64,000 bases of DNA from Campylobacter coli (GCA_039516895.1 CP154437.1:930001-994000), one strand, 5' to 3'. Counted from the stretch's first letter, positions 24,499-34,495 are shown. The notes: generated from the sequence alone by a model not told the origin. Program-made: numbers and translations.

Positions 24499-25200
24499 TT
24501 AAGGCATAGTTGAATTTGTATCCAAATTCAACTCAAAGCCTTTTTCTTTAGAGTTATTATTTTCTTTAAAAATTTGCGGTGGATTTGCGATCAAATCTCG
24601 CTTTATCTTCTCTTCTATATCTGTAATTTTAGGGATGTTAAGGGTATTGATATCAATTTCTCCATTATCATATTGATTTTGTGTATTATCATCTTGAAAA
24701 AGTTGATCTATTTGTGGAGTTTCTATATCGGAAATATTTGGAACCGCAGGAGTTTGAGGAATTTCTAAATTATCAAGAGCTTTTTTAACTTCACTGCCTA
24801 CATTTTTTTCCTTAGCTTCAGTACTTGCCAAGAAACGCTTAAATTCTTCTAAATCAAATTTTTCTACTCCGCTTAGAGATAAGATATAAATCTCGTTGAT
24901 TTTAATTTTGTATTTTTTATCTATAAATTTTTCTAAAGTTTTTTTAAAATTATTTTTTCCAAGTTCTGTAAAAATATCTTCATAAAAAAATCCAGAAATC
25001 ACGGTATTTACCGCATCTGTAAGCTTGTTTTCGTTTTCTTTTAATTTCTCGCCTTCAAATTCTAAAGAAATTTCAACTTTTTTAAGCACATTTGCCCCGC
25101 TTTTTGAGTATAAATCTGTTCTTATTTTATCAAGTTCTAGACTTTGTGCATTAAGGCTTAAAGATAAAAAAGTAAGTAAAAATATTTTTTTCATTCTCAT
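24499..25200 (-). CDS. Putative periplasmic protein (Cj0944-like)
   Basis: A 233-aa protein with an N-terminal signal sequence (MKKIFLLTFLSLSLNAQS), followed by a charged, helical domain (KIRTDLYSKSGANVLKKVEISLEFEG...) and an acidic, Asn/Asp-rich, probably disordered C-terminal half (DNTQNQYDNGEIDINTLNIPKITD). MRMK and MKK offer two starts, the second (ATG 25194) being likelier for a signal peptide. The helicase gene upstream ends only 4 bases away, so they are co-transcribed. No known domain; the predicted location is the periplasm. Confidence 0.7.
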   Translation of the reverse strand: MRMKKIFLLTFLSLSLNAQSLELDKIRTDLYSKSGANVLKKVEISLEFEGEKLKENENKLTDAVNTVISGFFYEDIFTELGKNNFKKTLEKFIDKKYKIKINEIYILSLSGVEKFDLEEFKRFLASTEAKEKNVGSEVKKALDNLEIPQTPAVPNISDIETPQIDQLFQDDNTQNQYDNGEIDINTLNIPKITDIEEKIKRDLIANPPQIFKENNNSKEKGFELNLDTNSTMP

Positions 25201-25204
25201 CCTT

Positions 25205-26548
25205 TTAAATGATATTATTTTCTAATTCAAGATCTAAAAAATCATTATTTTGATAAAATTCTCTTACGCTTGTATCGAATTTTAAAATACTAGCAAAATA
25301 GGCTTTAAAATTTATTCTTTTTGTAAAATAAATTTTAAGAGTAGTAGGATTTATAGCACGCGACAAAGCCACATAAAGCTGTCCGTTTTCAAAAATATGA
25401 TCGATATCACATACTAATTTTTCTATACTCATACCCTGTGATTTATGTATGGTAATAGCATAAGCTAGTTTAATGGGAAATTGACTTACACTTGCAAGCA
25501 CATTGATAAACATTTCATTGTTGTTTTGCTCAAGCTCTTCCATGAAAAATACATAGGGTTCAAGCATGATTTTAACACCATTACTTTTCATAATACCAAT
25601 ATAAGTTTTATCCTCTTCATAAGTAATGCTTTCAATGATACCTTGCTCGCCATTGTAATATCCCTTATCCCAATTATTTACACAAAAAATAATGCGTGCG
25701 CCTATTTTGATCTTAAGCTCATCTAAAATATTTAAACTTTTTATCCAAGTTTGAATTTTATGCTCGTCTATATCTTTGCATTCTTTACGAATTTCAGCTT
25801 TAAAGCAAACAAGTGGACTTTCAAGCTTGCTTAATCTATCATCATTGACAGCATTTACCTTTTTATTTATGCTACAAAGCAAGGTATAATCATCATCTAA
25901 TTCTTCTAATTCTTTTGTATTTATACATAAATTTTCAAAAAAATTTAAAATTTTATCATCTAAAAATCCTTGTCTAATCAAGGATAAATTTCCATAAAAT
26001 TCTAAATTATGCGTTCTTTTTGGCTGAGTTAGTTTGATATTTTTAAATTTTAATTCCTTCCAAAAAAAGGAAGAAAAAGCATAAGTAGAATTTGCAAAAA
26101 GATTTTCTTTTTTTTCTTTAATCACGGGCGGTAATTGAAAAAAATCACCCACAACTAAAATTTTACCATCAAATTGCGAATTTTTTAATCTAAAACCTAT
26201 CATCTCAAAAATATCAGCACTTACCATAGAAATTTCATCGATGATAATCAGATCAATTTTTTTAAGACTTTCTTTTAATTTTACAACCCTTTCTCTTTGT
26301 TTTTGATTGCGATCAAAAACACTAAGCATATCCATATCTTGACAATAACCCAAACAAAAAAAGCTATGTAGAGTTACTCCTGCTATATTAAATGCCGAAA
26401 GCGCACTAGAACCAAGAGCTACAACGATCTTGCCTTGTCTTTTATAAGAGCGTATGAGTTCATTGGTTAAAAAACTTTTCCCAACACCTGCACCACCGCT
26501 TAAAAAAACATTATCATAGGCTAAAAATTTCTCTAGTTTATCAAGCAT
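25205..26548 (-). CDS. Pif1/RecD-like superfamily 1 helicase (Cj0945-like)
   Basis: A 447-aa ATP-dependent DNA helicase. Walker A GGAGVGKSF is at about 18-26, motif II IIDEISMVSADIF at about 106, motif III VGDFFQLPP at about 132, motif V AITIHKSQGMSIEKL at about 372 and motif VI YVALSRAINPTTLKI at about 403. This set is typical of PIF1-type helicases. The compact length suggests no extra nuclease domain. Divergent from the following lipoprotein gene and co-directional with the periplasmic protein gene. Confidence 0.85.
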   Translation of the reverse strand: MLDKLEKFLAYDNVFLSGGAGVGKSFLTNELIRSYKRQGKIVVALGSSALSAFNIAGVTLHSFFCLGYCQDMDMLSVFDRNQKQRERVVKLKESLKKIDLIIIDEISMVSADIFEMIGFRLKNSQFDGKILVVGDFFQLPPVIKEKKENLFANSTYAFSSFFWKELKFKNIKLTQPKRTHNLEFYGNLSLIRQGFLDDKILNFFENLCINTKELEELDDDYTLLCSINKKVNAVNDDRLSKLESPLVCFKAEIRKECKDIDEHKIQTWIKSLNILDELKIKIGARIIFCVNNWDKGYYNGEQGIIESITYEEDKTYIGIMKSNGVKIMLEPYVFFMEELEQNNNEMFINVLASVSQFPIKLAYAITIHKSQGMSIEKLVCDIDHIFENGQLYVALSRAINPTTLKIYFTKRINFKAYFASILKFDTSVREFYQNNDFLDLELENNII

Positions 26549-26596
26549 TATATTTCCTTAGCTTTAATTATAACTACTTTTTGTAAAAGGTTGATT

Positions 26597-27961
26597 ATGA
26601 AAATTTGGCTATATCCTTGTCTTGCAACATTATTTTTTACCGCTTGCTCTTTGAAAGAATCGGGGTTAAATTCAAACCCATCACAGAGTATTTCAAATTT
26701 TGAATATCAACAAGACTCGCACTATGCAAAACTCGAATTTGATCAAAATATCAGTGTTTTATCTAAAATGAATCAAAATATAAATTTTGATTCTCAAAAA
26801 TACAAGCAACATTTTTTTAGCCCATGGCACAGCTCTTTTAAAGCTTTAGAGAATCAAAATCTTTTTTGGTCATTTTCTTTATATACAAATCCTAAAAATA
26901 TTTATTATTTCTTTAATAAGCAAGTAATACCCTTATCTTGGTTTGAAAAAACCATAGATAATGCAAACACCAAAGAACTAGGCAAGCTCAACAAAAAAGC
27001 ATTAATTATACAAAATACCCTTGTTAAAAATATCCCTACGCAAAGAGTGATTTTAAAAAATCCTTATCTTGAAAGCGAAGGAATTCCCTTTGATTATGCA
27101 AGTGATAGCATTTTAAATGCAGGTACTCCTATCCTAGTTTCGCATTTTAGCAAGGATAAACGCTATGCTTTTGTATTGAGTGAAGCAGGAGTGGGGTTTA
27201 TAGAAAGTAAAGATTTAGAATTTTTTTCTGACAGCAGGGCGCAAATTTATGAAAAACTTAACTTTCTTACACCTTTAAAAGAAAAATTAGCCATTTTAGA
27301 TGAAGATGGAAATTTTTTCTTTGAAAGCAGAATCGGAGCGCTTTATCCTTATTATAAAGAAGATAAAAATTATTTTTACGGAAAAATAGGCCCTAAAAAA
27401 TACAAGATATCTAAAGATAATGCAAGTAAATTTCCTCTCAATTTTAATGATGAAAATTTAAAAAATCAAATTTCTGAAGTTTTAAATTTACCTTATGGCT
27501 GGGGCGGTTATAATTTCGAAAGGGATTGTTCTTTACTTACTCGCGATGTCTTTTCAGCTTTTGGGCTTTATTTGCCAAGAAATTCAGCTGCACAAAAAAA
27601 TTCTTTTACGCATTTTGATATAAGCACTCTTGATAATTCTCAAAAAAAAGATTTCTTAGATCGTTTTGGAAAAGCTTATTTAAATTTACTCTATTTGCCT
27701 GGTCACATAATGCTTTATGCAGGAAAAATTTCAGATAAAAATGTCGCTGTACACAATATATGGGGATTAAGAAAAGATGAAACCCAAAGACTGCTTATAA
27801 GCTCGAGTGTTATTACTAGTTTAGAGATTGGAAAAGATGAAATTTCAAAAGAAAATTTATTGCTTTCAAGACTTAAGGAAGTGAGTTTTATTTATTTAAA
27901 TAAAGAAGAAAAAGAACAAATTACAAATTACTTAGAAAAGTTAAAAAATAAAGCAGATTAA
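26597..27961 (+). CDS. NlpC/P60 lipoprotein with SH3-like domains (Cj0946-like)
   Basis: Predicted outer-envelope peptidoglycan hydrolase of about 454 aa. The signal peptide ends in a lipobox (LFFTACS) giving N-terminal Cys. The middle holds SH3b-like segments (PYLESEGIPFDYASDSILNAGTPILVSHFSKD). The C-terminal NlpC/P60 domain has the catalytic Cys in GGYNFERDCSLLTRDVF (about residue 310), and an active-site His in LPGHIMLYAG (about 378). Start placed at ATG 26597, which has AAAAGG six bases upstream; the TTG at 26591 is too close. A strong terminator follows the gene. Confidence 0.83.
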   Translation: MKIWLYPCLATLFFTACSLKESGLNSNPSQSISNFEYQQDSHYAKLEFDQNISVLSKMNQNINFDSQKYKQHFFSPWHSSFKALENQNLFWSFSLYTNPKNIYYFFNKQVIPLSWFEKTIDNANTKELGKLNKKALIIQNTLVKNIPTQRVILKNPYLESEGIPFDYASDSILNAGTPILVSHFSKDKRYAFVLSEAGVGFIESKDLEFFSDSRAQIYEKLNFLTPLKEKLAILDEDGNFFFESRIGALYPYYKEDKNYFYGKIGPKKYKISKDNASKFPLNFNDENLKNQISEVLNLPYGWGGYNFERDCSLLTRDVFSAFGLYLPRNSAAQKNSFTHFDISTLDNSQKKDFLDRFGKAYLNLLYLPGHIMLYAGKISDKNVAVHNIWGLRKDETQRLLISSSVITSLEIGKDEISKENLLLSRLKEVSFIYLNKEEKEQITNYLEKLKNKAD

Positions 27962-27966
27962 TTTTT

Positions 27967-27989
27967 AAAGCTCTTTATTAAAGAGCTTT
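27967..27989. terminator. Bidirectional rho-independent terminator
   Basis: Stem AAAGCTCTTT / AAAGAGCTTT with a 3-base loop and T-runs on both outer sides, located between the convergent ends of the NlpC/P60 lipoprotein gene and aguB. Confidence 0.8.
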
Positions 27990-27997
27990 TTAATTTT

Positions 27998-28870
27998 TCA
28001 ATCAATAAATCTTTTTGATAAATCGCTAAAATACTCTATGCGTCTATCGCGTAAAAAAGGCCACCAACGACGTACATTTTCACTTCTTTCTAAATCAATA
28101 TCCACAAGCTTTACGCATTCATTTTCGCTATCTAAAATACAAATTTCTTCACCTTGTGGCCCAAAAACAAAAGAATTTCCCCAAAATCTTATCCCCTCTT
28201 CTACACCACTTTTATCCTCTTCAAAGCCCACTCTATTGACTGCTACGGTATATAAACCATTAGCAATAGCATGTCCTTTTTGAACCCCTAGCCAAGCGCC
28301 AAGTTGTCTTTGTTTTTCTTCTTTTTCATCCTTGTCAAACCAACCAATAGCAGTAGGATAAATCAGAATTTGAGCTCCTTTTAAAGCCATAAGTCTAGCC
28401 GCTTCAGGATACCACTGATCCCAACAAACAAGTACTCCAAGCTTTCCTAAACTTGTATTTATAGGTTCAAAACCCAAATCACCTGGAGTAAAATAGAATT
28501 TTTCATAAAAACAAGGATCATCAGGTATATGCATCTTGCGATACTTTCCTGCTATACTTCCATCTTTTTCAAAAACTACAGCAGTATTATGATAAAGCCC
28601 TGCGCTTCTTTTTTCAAAAAGCGAAGTAAGTAAAACTACACCGTGTTTCTTTGCTACGCTCGACCAAAACTGCACATCTTTTTCATAATCATTTGCCAAA
28701 TCAAAAAATTCCACATTTTCACTTTGGCAAAAATACTCGCTTTGATGAAGCTCTCCTAAGCAAACAAGCTCGGCTCCTTGCTTAGCAGCTTGTTCGACAA
28801 ATTCGCAAGTTTTTTCTATAGTTTTTTCTTTAGTAGAGTGAAATTTTTGTTGAATTAGTGCAATTTTCAT
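27998..28870 (-). CDS. aguB: N-carbamoylputrescine amidase AguB
   Basis: Nitrilase-superfamily enzyme of 290 aa converting N-carbamoylputrescine to putrescine, CO2 and ammonia. The catalytic triad is visible: Glu in AELVCLGELHQSEYF (about 41), Lys in YRKMHIPDDP (about 113) and Cys in GVLVCWDQWYPEAARL (about 149). It forms a three-gene unit with a cation-efflux gene and agmatine deiminase: its start overlaps the efflux gene stop by 4 bases. The pair aguA/aguB makes the agmatine route to putrescine. Length and motifs match the family well. Confidence 0.92.
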   Translation of the reverse strand: MKIALIQQKFHSTKEKTIEKTCEFVEQAAKQGAELVCLGELHQSEYFCQSENVEFFDLANDYEKDVQFWSSVAKKHGVVLLTSLFEKRSAGLYHNTAVVFEKDGSIAGKYRKMHIPDDPCFYEKFYFTPGDLGFEPINTSLGKLGVLVCWDQWYPEAARLMALKGAQILIYPTAIGWFDKDEKEEKQRQLGAWLGVQKGHAIANGLYTVAVNRVGFEEDKSGVEEGIRFWGNSFVFGPQGEEICILDSENECVKLVDIDLERSENVRRWWPFLRDRRIEYFSDLSKRFID

Positions 28871-29754
28871 TGTCTTTGCCTTTCTTGTTCTTCATCATCA
28901 TAAGGATCTAGGTGAATTTGTATATCCCATTTCTCCCCATTAAACATTTCGCGCACGCCATTTTCTATCTCATCTGAAACTTTGTGTGCGCTTAAAAGCG
29001 AAATTATAGGACAAAACACCAAATGAACGCTTAAATAATTGCAATTTGGAGTTTTGCGTGTTTTTAACTCATGATAAGAAACAACTTCAGGATTGCTAGA
29101 TATTAAAGCGCAAATTTGACTGACTTGTTCTTTAGGCAAAGCTTCATCCATTAAAAAAGCTAAAGCTTTTTTAATAATTTTAAAAGCAGAAAATGCAGTA
29201 TAAAGACTTACAACTATACCAAAAATCGCATCAATAATATGCAAATTTGTAAAATAGATCAAAACCAAAGCTGCTAAGGTGCAAGCATTGGTTAAACAGT
29301 CTGTTTTATAATGCAAAGCATCACTTTCTATAATCAAACTTTTAGTTTTTTTAACCACATAATTTAAAAAAAGCACAAGTAAAAAAGTAAGTATTAAAGC
29401 AAAGATCATTACATAAATACTTGCATTTAAATTAATAATTTCTTCTTTGTAGTAAATTTTTAAAATACTTTCATAAAAAATAAAAATCCCTACTGATACG
29501 ATGAAAGCACCTTCTAAAAGTCCCATCAAAGCTTCGATTTTGGAAAAACCAAAATTATAATTCTCATTTGCCTTTTGAGAGCTTTTCTTTAAGGCTAAAA
29601 AGTTAAAAGCCGATATTGCAAAATCCATCAAAGAATCAATCGCACTTGAAAGCACAGCCACTGAGCCACTCGTTAATCCCACCACAAATTTAATCAAAGC
29701 TAACACTATGGCACATAAACTCGCTATAAGTGTTGCTTTTTTTTGCAAATTCAT
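28867..29754 (-). CDS. Cation diffusion facilitator (metal efflux) transporter
   Basis: Six-helix CDF transporter of about 295 aa. Helix II has SAIDSLMDFAISAFN (a metal-site D..D pattern), helix V reads SDALHYKTDCLTNACTL (the HxxxD half of the site), and a C-terminal cytoplasmic domain follows (SYHELKTRKTPNCNYLSVHLVF). The likely start is ATG 29754, which overlaps the aguA stop (ATGA) and follows AAGGG. A longer reading from 29781 would begin inside aguA. Sandwiched between aguA and aguB, its link to polyamine synthesis is unexplained. Substrate probably Zn, Fe or Mn; not determined. Confidence 0.87.
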   Translation of the reverse strand: MNLQKKATLIASLCAIVLALIKFVVGLTSGSVAVLSSAIDSLMDFAISAFNFLALKKSSQKANENYNFGFSKIEALMGLLEGAFIVSVGIFIFYESILKIYYKEEIINLNASIYVMIFALILTFLLVLFLNYVVKKTKSLIIESDALHYKTDCLTNACTLAALVLIYFTNLHIIDAIFGIVVSLYTAFSAFKIIKKALAFLMDEALPKEQVSQICALISSNPEVVSYHELKTRKTPNCNYLSVHLVFCPIISLLSAHKVSDEIENGVREMFNGEKWDIQIHLDPYDDEEQERQRQ

Positions 29755-30728
29755 CTTAAGCCCTTGAAACGGTTTTGACAAGAGCAGTGCAAAGAGCCAT
29801 TTTGGCGTAAAAATACTCTTGCATCTACGCCTATAATCTTGCGTTTAGGCAATGCTTTGGCCAATCTTTGCTTTATAATTTCATCATTTTCATCCTTATA
29901 AAAAGGCATAATCAAGGCATCATTTACAAAAACAAAATTTGCATAAGTAGCTCCAAGTCTTCTTCCTTCATAATATAAAGGCTTTGGCAAGGGTAATTCT
30001 ACTAAATCAAACCCTGTTGCTTCAAGTTCTTTTTTCATCTTTTGCAAGGGTATATAATGCTCATCTTCCTCATCTTCACAAATAGAATATGCTATAGTAT
30101 TTTTATCGATAAATCTTGCCAAAGTATCGATATGATGATCTGTATCGTCACCTTTTATAAAACCATTTTCTAGCCAAATGATTTGCTTTAAGCCAAAAAT
30201 TTCTTTTAACCTTGCCTCAATTTGGCTTTTATCCAAATGAGAATTTCTGTTTTCATTTAAAAGACAATTAGAACTTGTAAGCATCACACCTTCGCCATTA
30301 AAATCAATGCTTCCACCCTCTAAAATAAAATCTATTTTTGTAAGCTTTTCGTTAAATTTTTCTTTGAAAAGTTTAGAATTTACTTCATTATCCAACTCGC
30401 TTTGAAATTTATTTCCCCAAGCATTAAAAGTAAAATCAAGAGCTTTTAAATGATTGTCTTCTAAAACATCAATAGCACCAAAATCGCGTATCCATGTATC
30501 ATTAGTATCGCATATAAAAAATTCTACATTTGTCATATTTTCAAATGGAGCAAAGTCGCTTTTATTAGGAGCGATAAGTAAAACCTTTTGAAATTCACTT
30601 GTTGCCTTAACAAATTCCTTATAAGCCTGTATAATCTCTCCTAAATAAGGCTTCCAATCGCTCTTTTCATGAGGTAAAGAAAGCATTAAATATTCTTGCT
30701 CACTCCATTCGGGAATTGATTTTATCAT
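29751..30728 (-). CDS. aguA: Agmatine deiminase AguA
   Basis: Guanidino-group hydrolase of 325 aa, converting agmatine to N-carbamoylputrescine. Motifs of the peptidyl-arginine-deiminase-like fold are visible: NDTWIRDFGAID (about 75-86), LEGGSIDFNGEGVML, a DDTDHHIDTLARF metal-free catalytic His/Asp segment (about 195) and the C-terminal nucleophile Cys in QNGSLHCSCQ (about 317). First gene of the aguA-CDF-aguB unit. A terminator for the previous gene lies 70 bases upstream of its ATG. Confidence 0.92.
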   Translation of the reverse strand: MIKSIPEWSEQEYLMLSLPHEKSDWKPYLGEIIQAYKEFVKATSEFQKVLLIAPNKSDFAPFENMTNVEFFICDTNDTWIRDFGAIDVLEDNHLKALDFTFNAWGNKFQSELDNEVNSKLFKEKFNEKLTKIDFILEGGSIDFNGEGVMLTSSNCLLNENRNSHLDKSQIEARLKEIFGLKQIIWLENGFIKGDDTDHHIDTLARFIDKNTIAYSICEDEEDEHYIPLQKMKKELEATGFDLVELPLPKPLYYEGRRLGATYANFVFVNDALIMPFYKDENDEIIKQRLAKALPKRKIIGVDARVFLRQNGSLHCSCQNRFKGLR

Positions 30729-30797
30729 TTAACTACCTTTTTTGATAATAAAATTATAATTGTATCATTTTTTAGCTTTTTGTCAAGCCGAAGAAAA

Positions 30798-30818
30798 ACA
30801 CTCCTATATTAGGAGTGT
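30798..30818 (-). terminator. Rho-independent terminator after the META lipoprotein gene
   Basis: Perfect 9-bp stem ACACTCCTA / TAGGAGTGT with a TAT loop, followed by TTTTTC on the minus strand. It lies just after the end of the lipoprotein gene and upstream of aguA. Confidence 0.8.
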
Positions 30819-30824
30819 AGTGTG

Positions 30825-31262
30825 TTATTTAAAGAATATTTCCATCTCACCGTTATTAAGGATTAATTTACCATTTTTATTTGAAATTGTAAAACTTCCT
30901 TTAAAATTTGAAAGAAAGGCATTTTCAAATTCCATAACTTCTAAAGGATGGCAAAGCATTTGAGTTGACGCAACGCGATCTCCTTGAATTTCTAAAGTAT
31001 TTTCATTGCTTTGATAAGAACCAAAGAAACGATTACATCCTGCATAACCATAAAATTTATTATTTTCAAAGCTAATATTTGGATTTTCTTCAGCATTTTT
31101 AGGATCAAAGGTTTTACCATTGACTACAATTTTATCTATTTCAAAAAGCTGATTTTGCATAAATTCATTGCTGATTTTAGAAGTTGATTTTGAATTTACA
31201 GAAGTGCTAGCGCAACCGGCAAAAAAAGCTGCAGCTAAAACAATTTGCAAAGTTTTTTTCAT
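30825..31262 (-). CDS. META-domain (HslJ-like) lipoprotein (Cj0950-like)
   Basis: A 145-aa lipoprotein: signal peptide KKTLQIVLAAAFFAGC with lipobox AGC, Ser/Thr linker, then a META domain (FEIDKIVVNGKTFDPK, ISFENNKFYGYAGCNRFFGSYQ, VASTQMLCHPLEVMEFENAFLSNFKG). META/HslJ proteins are linked to heat or novobiocin stress and envelope maintenance. Single copy, with its own terminator. It lies 10 bases downstream of the chemoreceptor gene on the same strand, so they may be co-transcribed. Confidence 0.82.
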   Translation of the reverse strand: MKKTLQIVLAAAFFAGCASTSVNSKSTSKISNEFMQNQLFEIDKIVVNGKTFDPKNAEENPNISFENNKFYGYAGCNRFFGSYQSNENTLEIQGDRVASTQMLCHPLEVMEFENAFLSNFKGSFTISNKNGKLILNNGEMEIFFK

Positions 31263-31271
31263 ATTTTTCCT

Positions 31272-32864
31272 TTAAATTTGAAATTGACTCAATTCGCTTT
31301 CTAAATTATGACACACTATTTTTAACTCATCTGCGACTTGAAGTAAAATTTTAGAGATTTCCTCATTTTTACCGCTTGCCTCAACATTTTCTCGCATATG
31401 CATAAGTAAATTTTGAATATTTTCTTGCGAAATTTTAATCCTCTGAGTACATTGAGTCACAAGATTTTTAGAATCTTGATTGCAAAGTTTTACTTCGTTT
31501 GCACTATTTGCAAGCAAATGGGTATTTTCATTGAGTGAAAAAATACTATGAGAATTTTCCTTAAGTTCTTTAGCAACTTCTTGTATACTCTCTAAGAGTT
31601 CTTTGATTATAAGTTCTACATTATGTAAAAATTCCTCACTATTGTTAGCTAAAGTTCTAATATCTTCAGCAATGACAGAAAAACCCTTACCATAACTACC
31701 TGCTCTAGCAGATTCTATGCCGGCATTTAAGGATAAAAGATTGGTTTTATCCGCTATTTCGCTCATCATTTGTGTGGCTTTTTGTATATTTTGTGCATAT
31801 TTAACCATATTTTCAATTTTTAGTGCTAAATCATTTTCATTTTGCACCAAATCACTCACTTTTTTATCGATTTCAAGAAGTGAATGTATCATCTGATCTA
31901 AAAGCTGGTAAGATTTATCATTTGCTTTATTTGCATCACTAGAAAGGTTAGATATTTCATCTAAATCCTTCCCTATATCAACACCTAGCTTAAAGCTAGA
32001 ATCTATCTTTTGATGGCTAGAAGTTGAAATTTCATTAAGTTCTATTGCATTAGAATTTAAAAGAATGCTTTGTTTTTCCACATTTTTTGAATTAAGACTT
32101 GCGCTGCTTACTGTTTTTTGCGTTTTTTCTATAAATTGGTTAATATACTCGCATGCTTTAGCGATTTCATCACGCCCTTTAACTCGTATCCTAGCTCTTA
32201 AGTTTCCGCTTCCTTGTGCTAATTCTTTAGCATGACTTAAAAGTTCCATAATAGGATTTCCCACAACTATTTTAAGCACAAAAAGTACCACTATAAGCGT
32301 AAAAATCAAAGCTATAGTAAAAATCACTATATAAGATCTGCTCGTTTTTGCAATATCTTTTTCTATGTTTTCTAAAGAATGATATACATCCATAACACCC
32401 AAAACACTGCCCAAATTTGCATTAGCATGACAAGCTATACAACTCTCATCTGCGATCAAAGGACGGATAAGCCTTAGGTGATTAATATTATCAAGCTTTT
32501 GCTCTAAAGAGATTAAATTAGGTTGAGTAAATTGATCTATAATAAGTTTGTCTTGTGAAATTTTAGGATTTTTAATCTCAAAGAGCTCTATGGTTTCTTT
32601 TGAAGGATAAATTTTAATATCACTAATGCCCTCAATCGTTTTAGCATCTTCAATAGCTTCTTGAATTTTTTCAGGATCTCCTAAATTCATAGCCATTCTC
32701 ATGGTTTGAAAGACGGAAGAACTAACAGTGTTTAAATTAGATTTGCTCATCTTATCTGCGGTATTTTTAAAGTCTAAATTTAAAATCAATTGCATAGCAA
32801 TAAAACTTAACAACAAAACAACAAAAATTGCTGCAGAAACTTTAAAACCTATAGTTCTAAACAT
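31272..32864 (-). CDS. Methyl-accepting chemotaxis protein, Tlp7-type, intact
   Basis: A 530-aa transmembrane chemoreceptor. The first helix (about 8-28) is followed by a periplasmic sensor with a c-type-like CIACH motif (about 142) as in DUF3365 sensors, then a second helix (about 176-200), a HAMP region and a cytoplasmic signalling domain with the hairpin tip IADKTNLLSLNAGIESARAG (about 370-390). In C. jejuni NCTC 11168 the equivalent is split into Cj0952c (HAMP/sensor) and Cj0951c (signalling), linked to formate taxis; here it is one frame. Whether haem binds the CxxCH is not known. Confidence 0.85.
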   Translation of the reverse strand: MFRTIGFKVSAAIFVVLLLSFIAMQLILNLDFKNTADKMSKSNLNTVSSSVFQTMRMAMNLGDPEKIQEAIEDAKTIEGISDIKIYPSKETIELFEIKNPKISQDKLIIDQFTQPNLISLEQKLDNINHLRLIRPLIADESCIACHANANLGSVLGVMDVYHSLENIEKDIAKTSRSYIVIFTIALIFTLIVVLFVLKIVVGNPIMELLSHAKELAQGSGNLRARIRVKGRDEIAKACEYINQFIEKTQKTVSSASLNSKNVEKQSILLNSNAIELNEISTSSHQKIDSSFKLGVDIGKDLDEISNLSSDANKANDKSYQLLDQMIHSLLEIDKKVSDLVQNENDLALKIENMVKYAQNIQKATQMMSEIADKTNLLSLNAGIESARAGSYGKGFSVIAEDIRTLANNSEEFLHNVELIIKELLESIQEVAKELKENSHSIFSLNENTHLLANSANEVKLCNQDSKNLVTQCTQRIKISQENIQNLLMHMRENVEASGKNEEISKILLQVADELKIVCHNLESELSQFQI

Positions 32865-32960
32865 CTTTTTTTCTTTCTTTAAGAATTTATTTTATTTTAC
32901 TTTATTTTTGTTTAAAATTATTTAAATAATATAAATTATATCTTATTTTAACACACTCAA

Positions 32961-34493
32961 TTAATGTAAAAAATGTCTCACTCCTGTAAAATAAAGCGCT
33001 ATACCGTACTCATTTGCAGCTTGTATCACTTCATCATCTCTTATGCTTCCACCTGGTTCTACTATGGCTTTAACCCCTACTTTACTTGCTTCATCTATGC
33101 TATCTCTAAAAGGAAAAAAGGCTTCGCTAGCTAAAACACAACCTTGTAAATCAAGACCCATTTCTTGCGCTTTAGCAATAGCTGCTTTAGCTGCATCAAT
33201 CCTGCTTGTCATACCCATTCCTATGGCTACCATAGCGCCATTTTTTACATAAACAACATTGTTTGATTTTGTAAGAGCTGCAACTTTCATTGCAATCTCA
33301 AGATCTTGAATTTCTGCTTGACTTGCTTCTCTTTGACTTACAAGCTTGGCATTTTTAAGCTCATCTTCACCCACTTCATCGCTATTTTGATATACAAAGC
33401 CTCCATCTATATGTTTAAAATCATAACTATCAAAACTTCTAATCAAATAAGGACTCTCTTGAGTAAAGATTTTAATACGCTTTTTACCCTCAAATACAGC
33501 CAAAGCTTTTTCATCTACATTGGCTGCGATAATCACTTCTACATAAATTTCATTGATCTTATTTGCTAAAGCCTCATCAAGGGTTCCATTTATAGCAACT
33601 ACTCCTCCATAAGCACTTATACTATCGCATTTTAAAGCATGTGTATAGCTTTGCACTAAATTTTCTTTTATCGCAAAACCACAAGGATTTCCATGTTTTA
33701 CAATAGCAATAGCAGGAGCCTTATCAAAACTGCTTGCTAGATTTAAAGCTGCGTTAATATCGGTAAGATTATTAAAACTTGCCTCGCCTTTTAGGGCCTT
33801 AAAATTGGTACTAAAAAAGGCATCGAATTCATACAAAGCGCCTTTTTGATGTGGATTTTCGCCGTATTTTGTATCAAAAACCTTTTGACCTACTATAAAT
33901 TTACTCGCTCCAAAGCCATTATTAAAGCGCTCATTCATATAATTTGCAATATAAGAATCATAATTTGCTGTATGCTCATAAGCCTTTATCATCAAATTTA
34001 GGCGAAATTTCTCATCATTTTCACCCTTTTTTAAAACTTCAATTGTCTTTTCATAATCAAGCGGATCACAAAGCACCATCACATCTTTATAATTTTTAGC
34101 CGCACTTCTTATCATCGCAGGACCGCCTATATCGATATTTTCTATGATTTCATCAAAATCATCTGTCATTATAGTGGTCTTTTTAAAAGGATATAAATTC
34201 ACACAAACTAAATCAATGCCTAAAATTCCATTTTCTTTTGCTTGCTTGATATGATTTTCATCACTTCTTTTATGTAAAATTCCGCCGTGAATTTTTGGGT
34301 GCAAGGTTTTTACGCGTCCTTCAAAAAGCTCAGGACTTTTTGTAAATTCACTCACTTCAACAACCTTTACTCCATTTTCTTTTAAGAGTTTAAAAGTACC
34401 GCCCGTTGAAAGTAGCTCAAAGCCTAGATTTTCAAGCTCTTTTCCGAATTCTACTATACCTTCTTTATCACTCACACTTAATAATGCTCTCAT
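32961..34493 (-). CDS. purH: Bifunctional AICAR transformylase / IMP cyclohydrolase PurH
   Basis: Catalyses the last two steps of IMP synthesis. Of 510 aa, residues about 1-190 form the MGS-like cyclohydrolase domain ([30 protein letters not shown]). The rest is the AICAR transformylase, with the catalytic [11 protein letters not shown] (about 257), a C-terminal [20 protein letters not shown] and [10 protein letters not shown]. Complete, standard length. It lies 2 bases downstream of the stop of a DnaJ-like membrane gene on the same strand, with purL two genes further upstream. Confidence 0.97.
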   Translation of the reverse strand: MRALLSVSDKEGIVEFGKELENLGFELLSTGGTFKLLKENGVKVVEVSEFTKSPELFEGRVKTLHPKIHGGILHKRSDENHIKQAKENGILGIDLVCVNLYPFKKTTIMTDDFDEIIENIDIGGPAMIRSAAKNYKDVMVLCDPLDYEKTIEVLKKGENDEKFRLNLMIKAYEHTANYDSYIANYMNERFNNGFGASKFIVGQKVFDTKYGENPHQKGALYEFDAFFSTNFKALKGEASFNNLTDINAALNLASSFDKAPAIAIVKHGNPCGFAIKENLVQSYTHALKCDSISAYGGVVAINGTLDEALANKINEIYVEVIIAANVDEKALAVFEGKKRIKIFTQESPYLIRSFDSYDFKHIDGGFVYQNSDEVGEDELKNAKLVSQREASQAEIQDLEIAMKVAALTKSNNVVYVKNGAMVAIGMGMTSRIDAAKAAIAKAQEMGLDLQGCVLASEAFFPFRDSIDEASKVGVKAIVEPGGSIRDDEVIQAANEYGIALYFTGVRHFLH

Positions 34494-34495
34494 TT

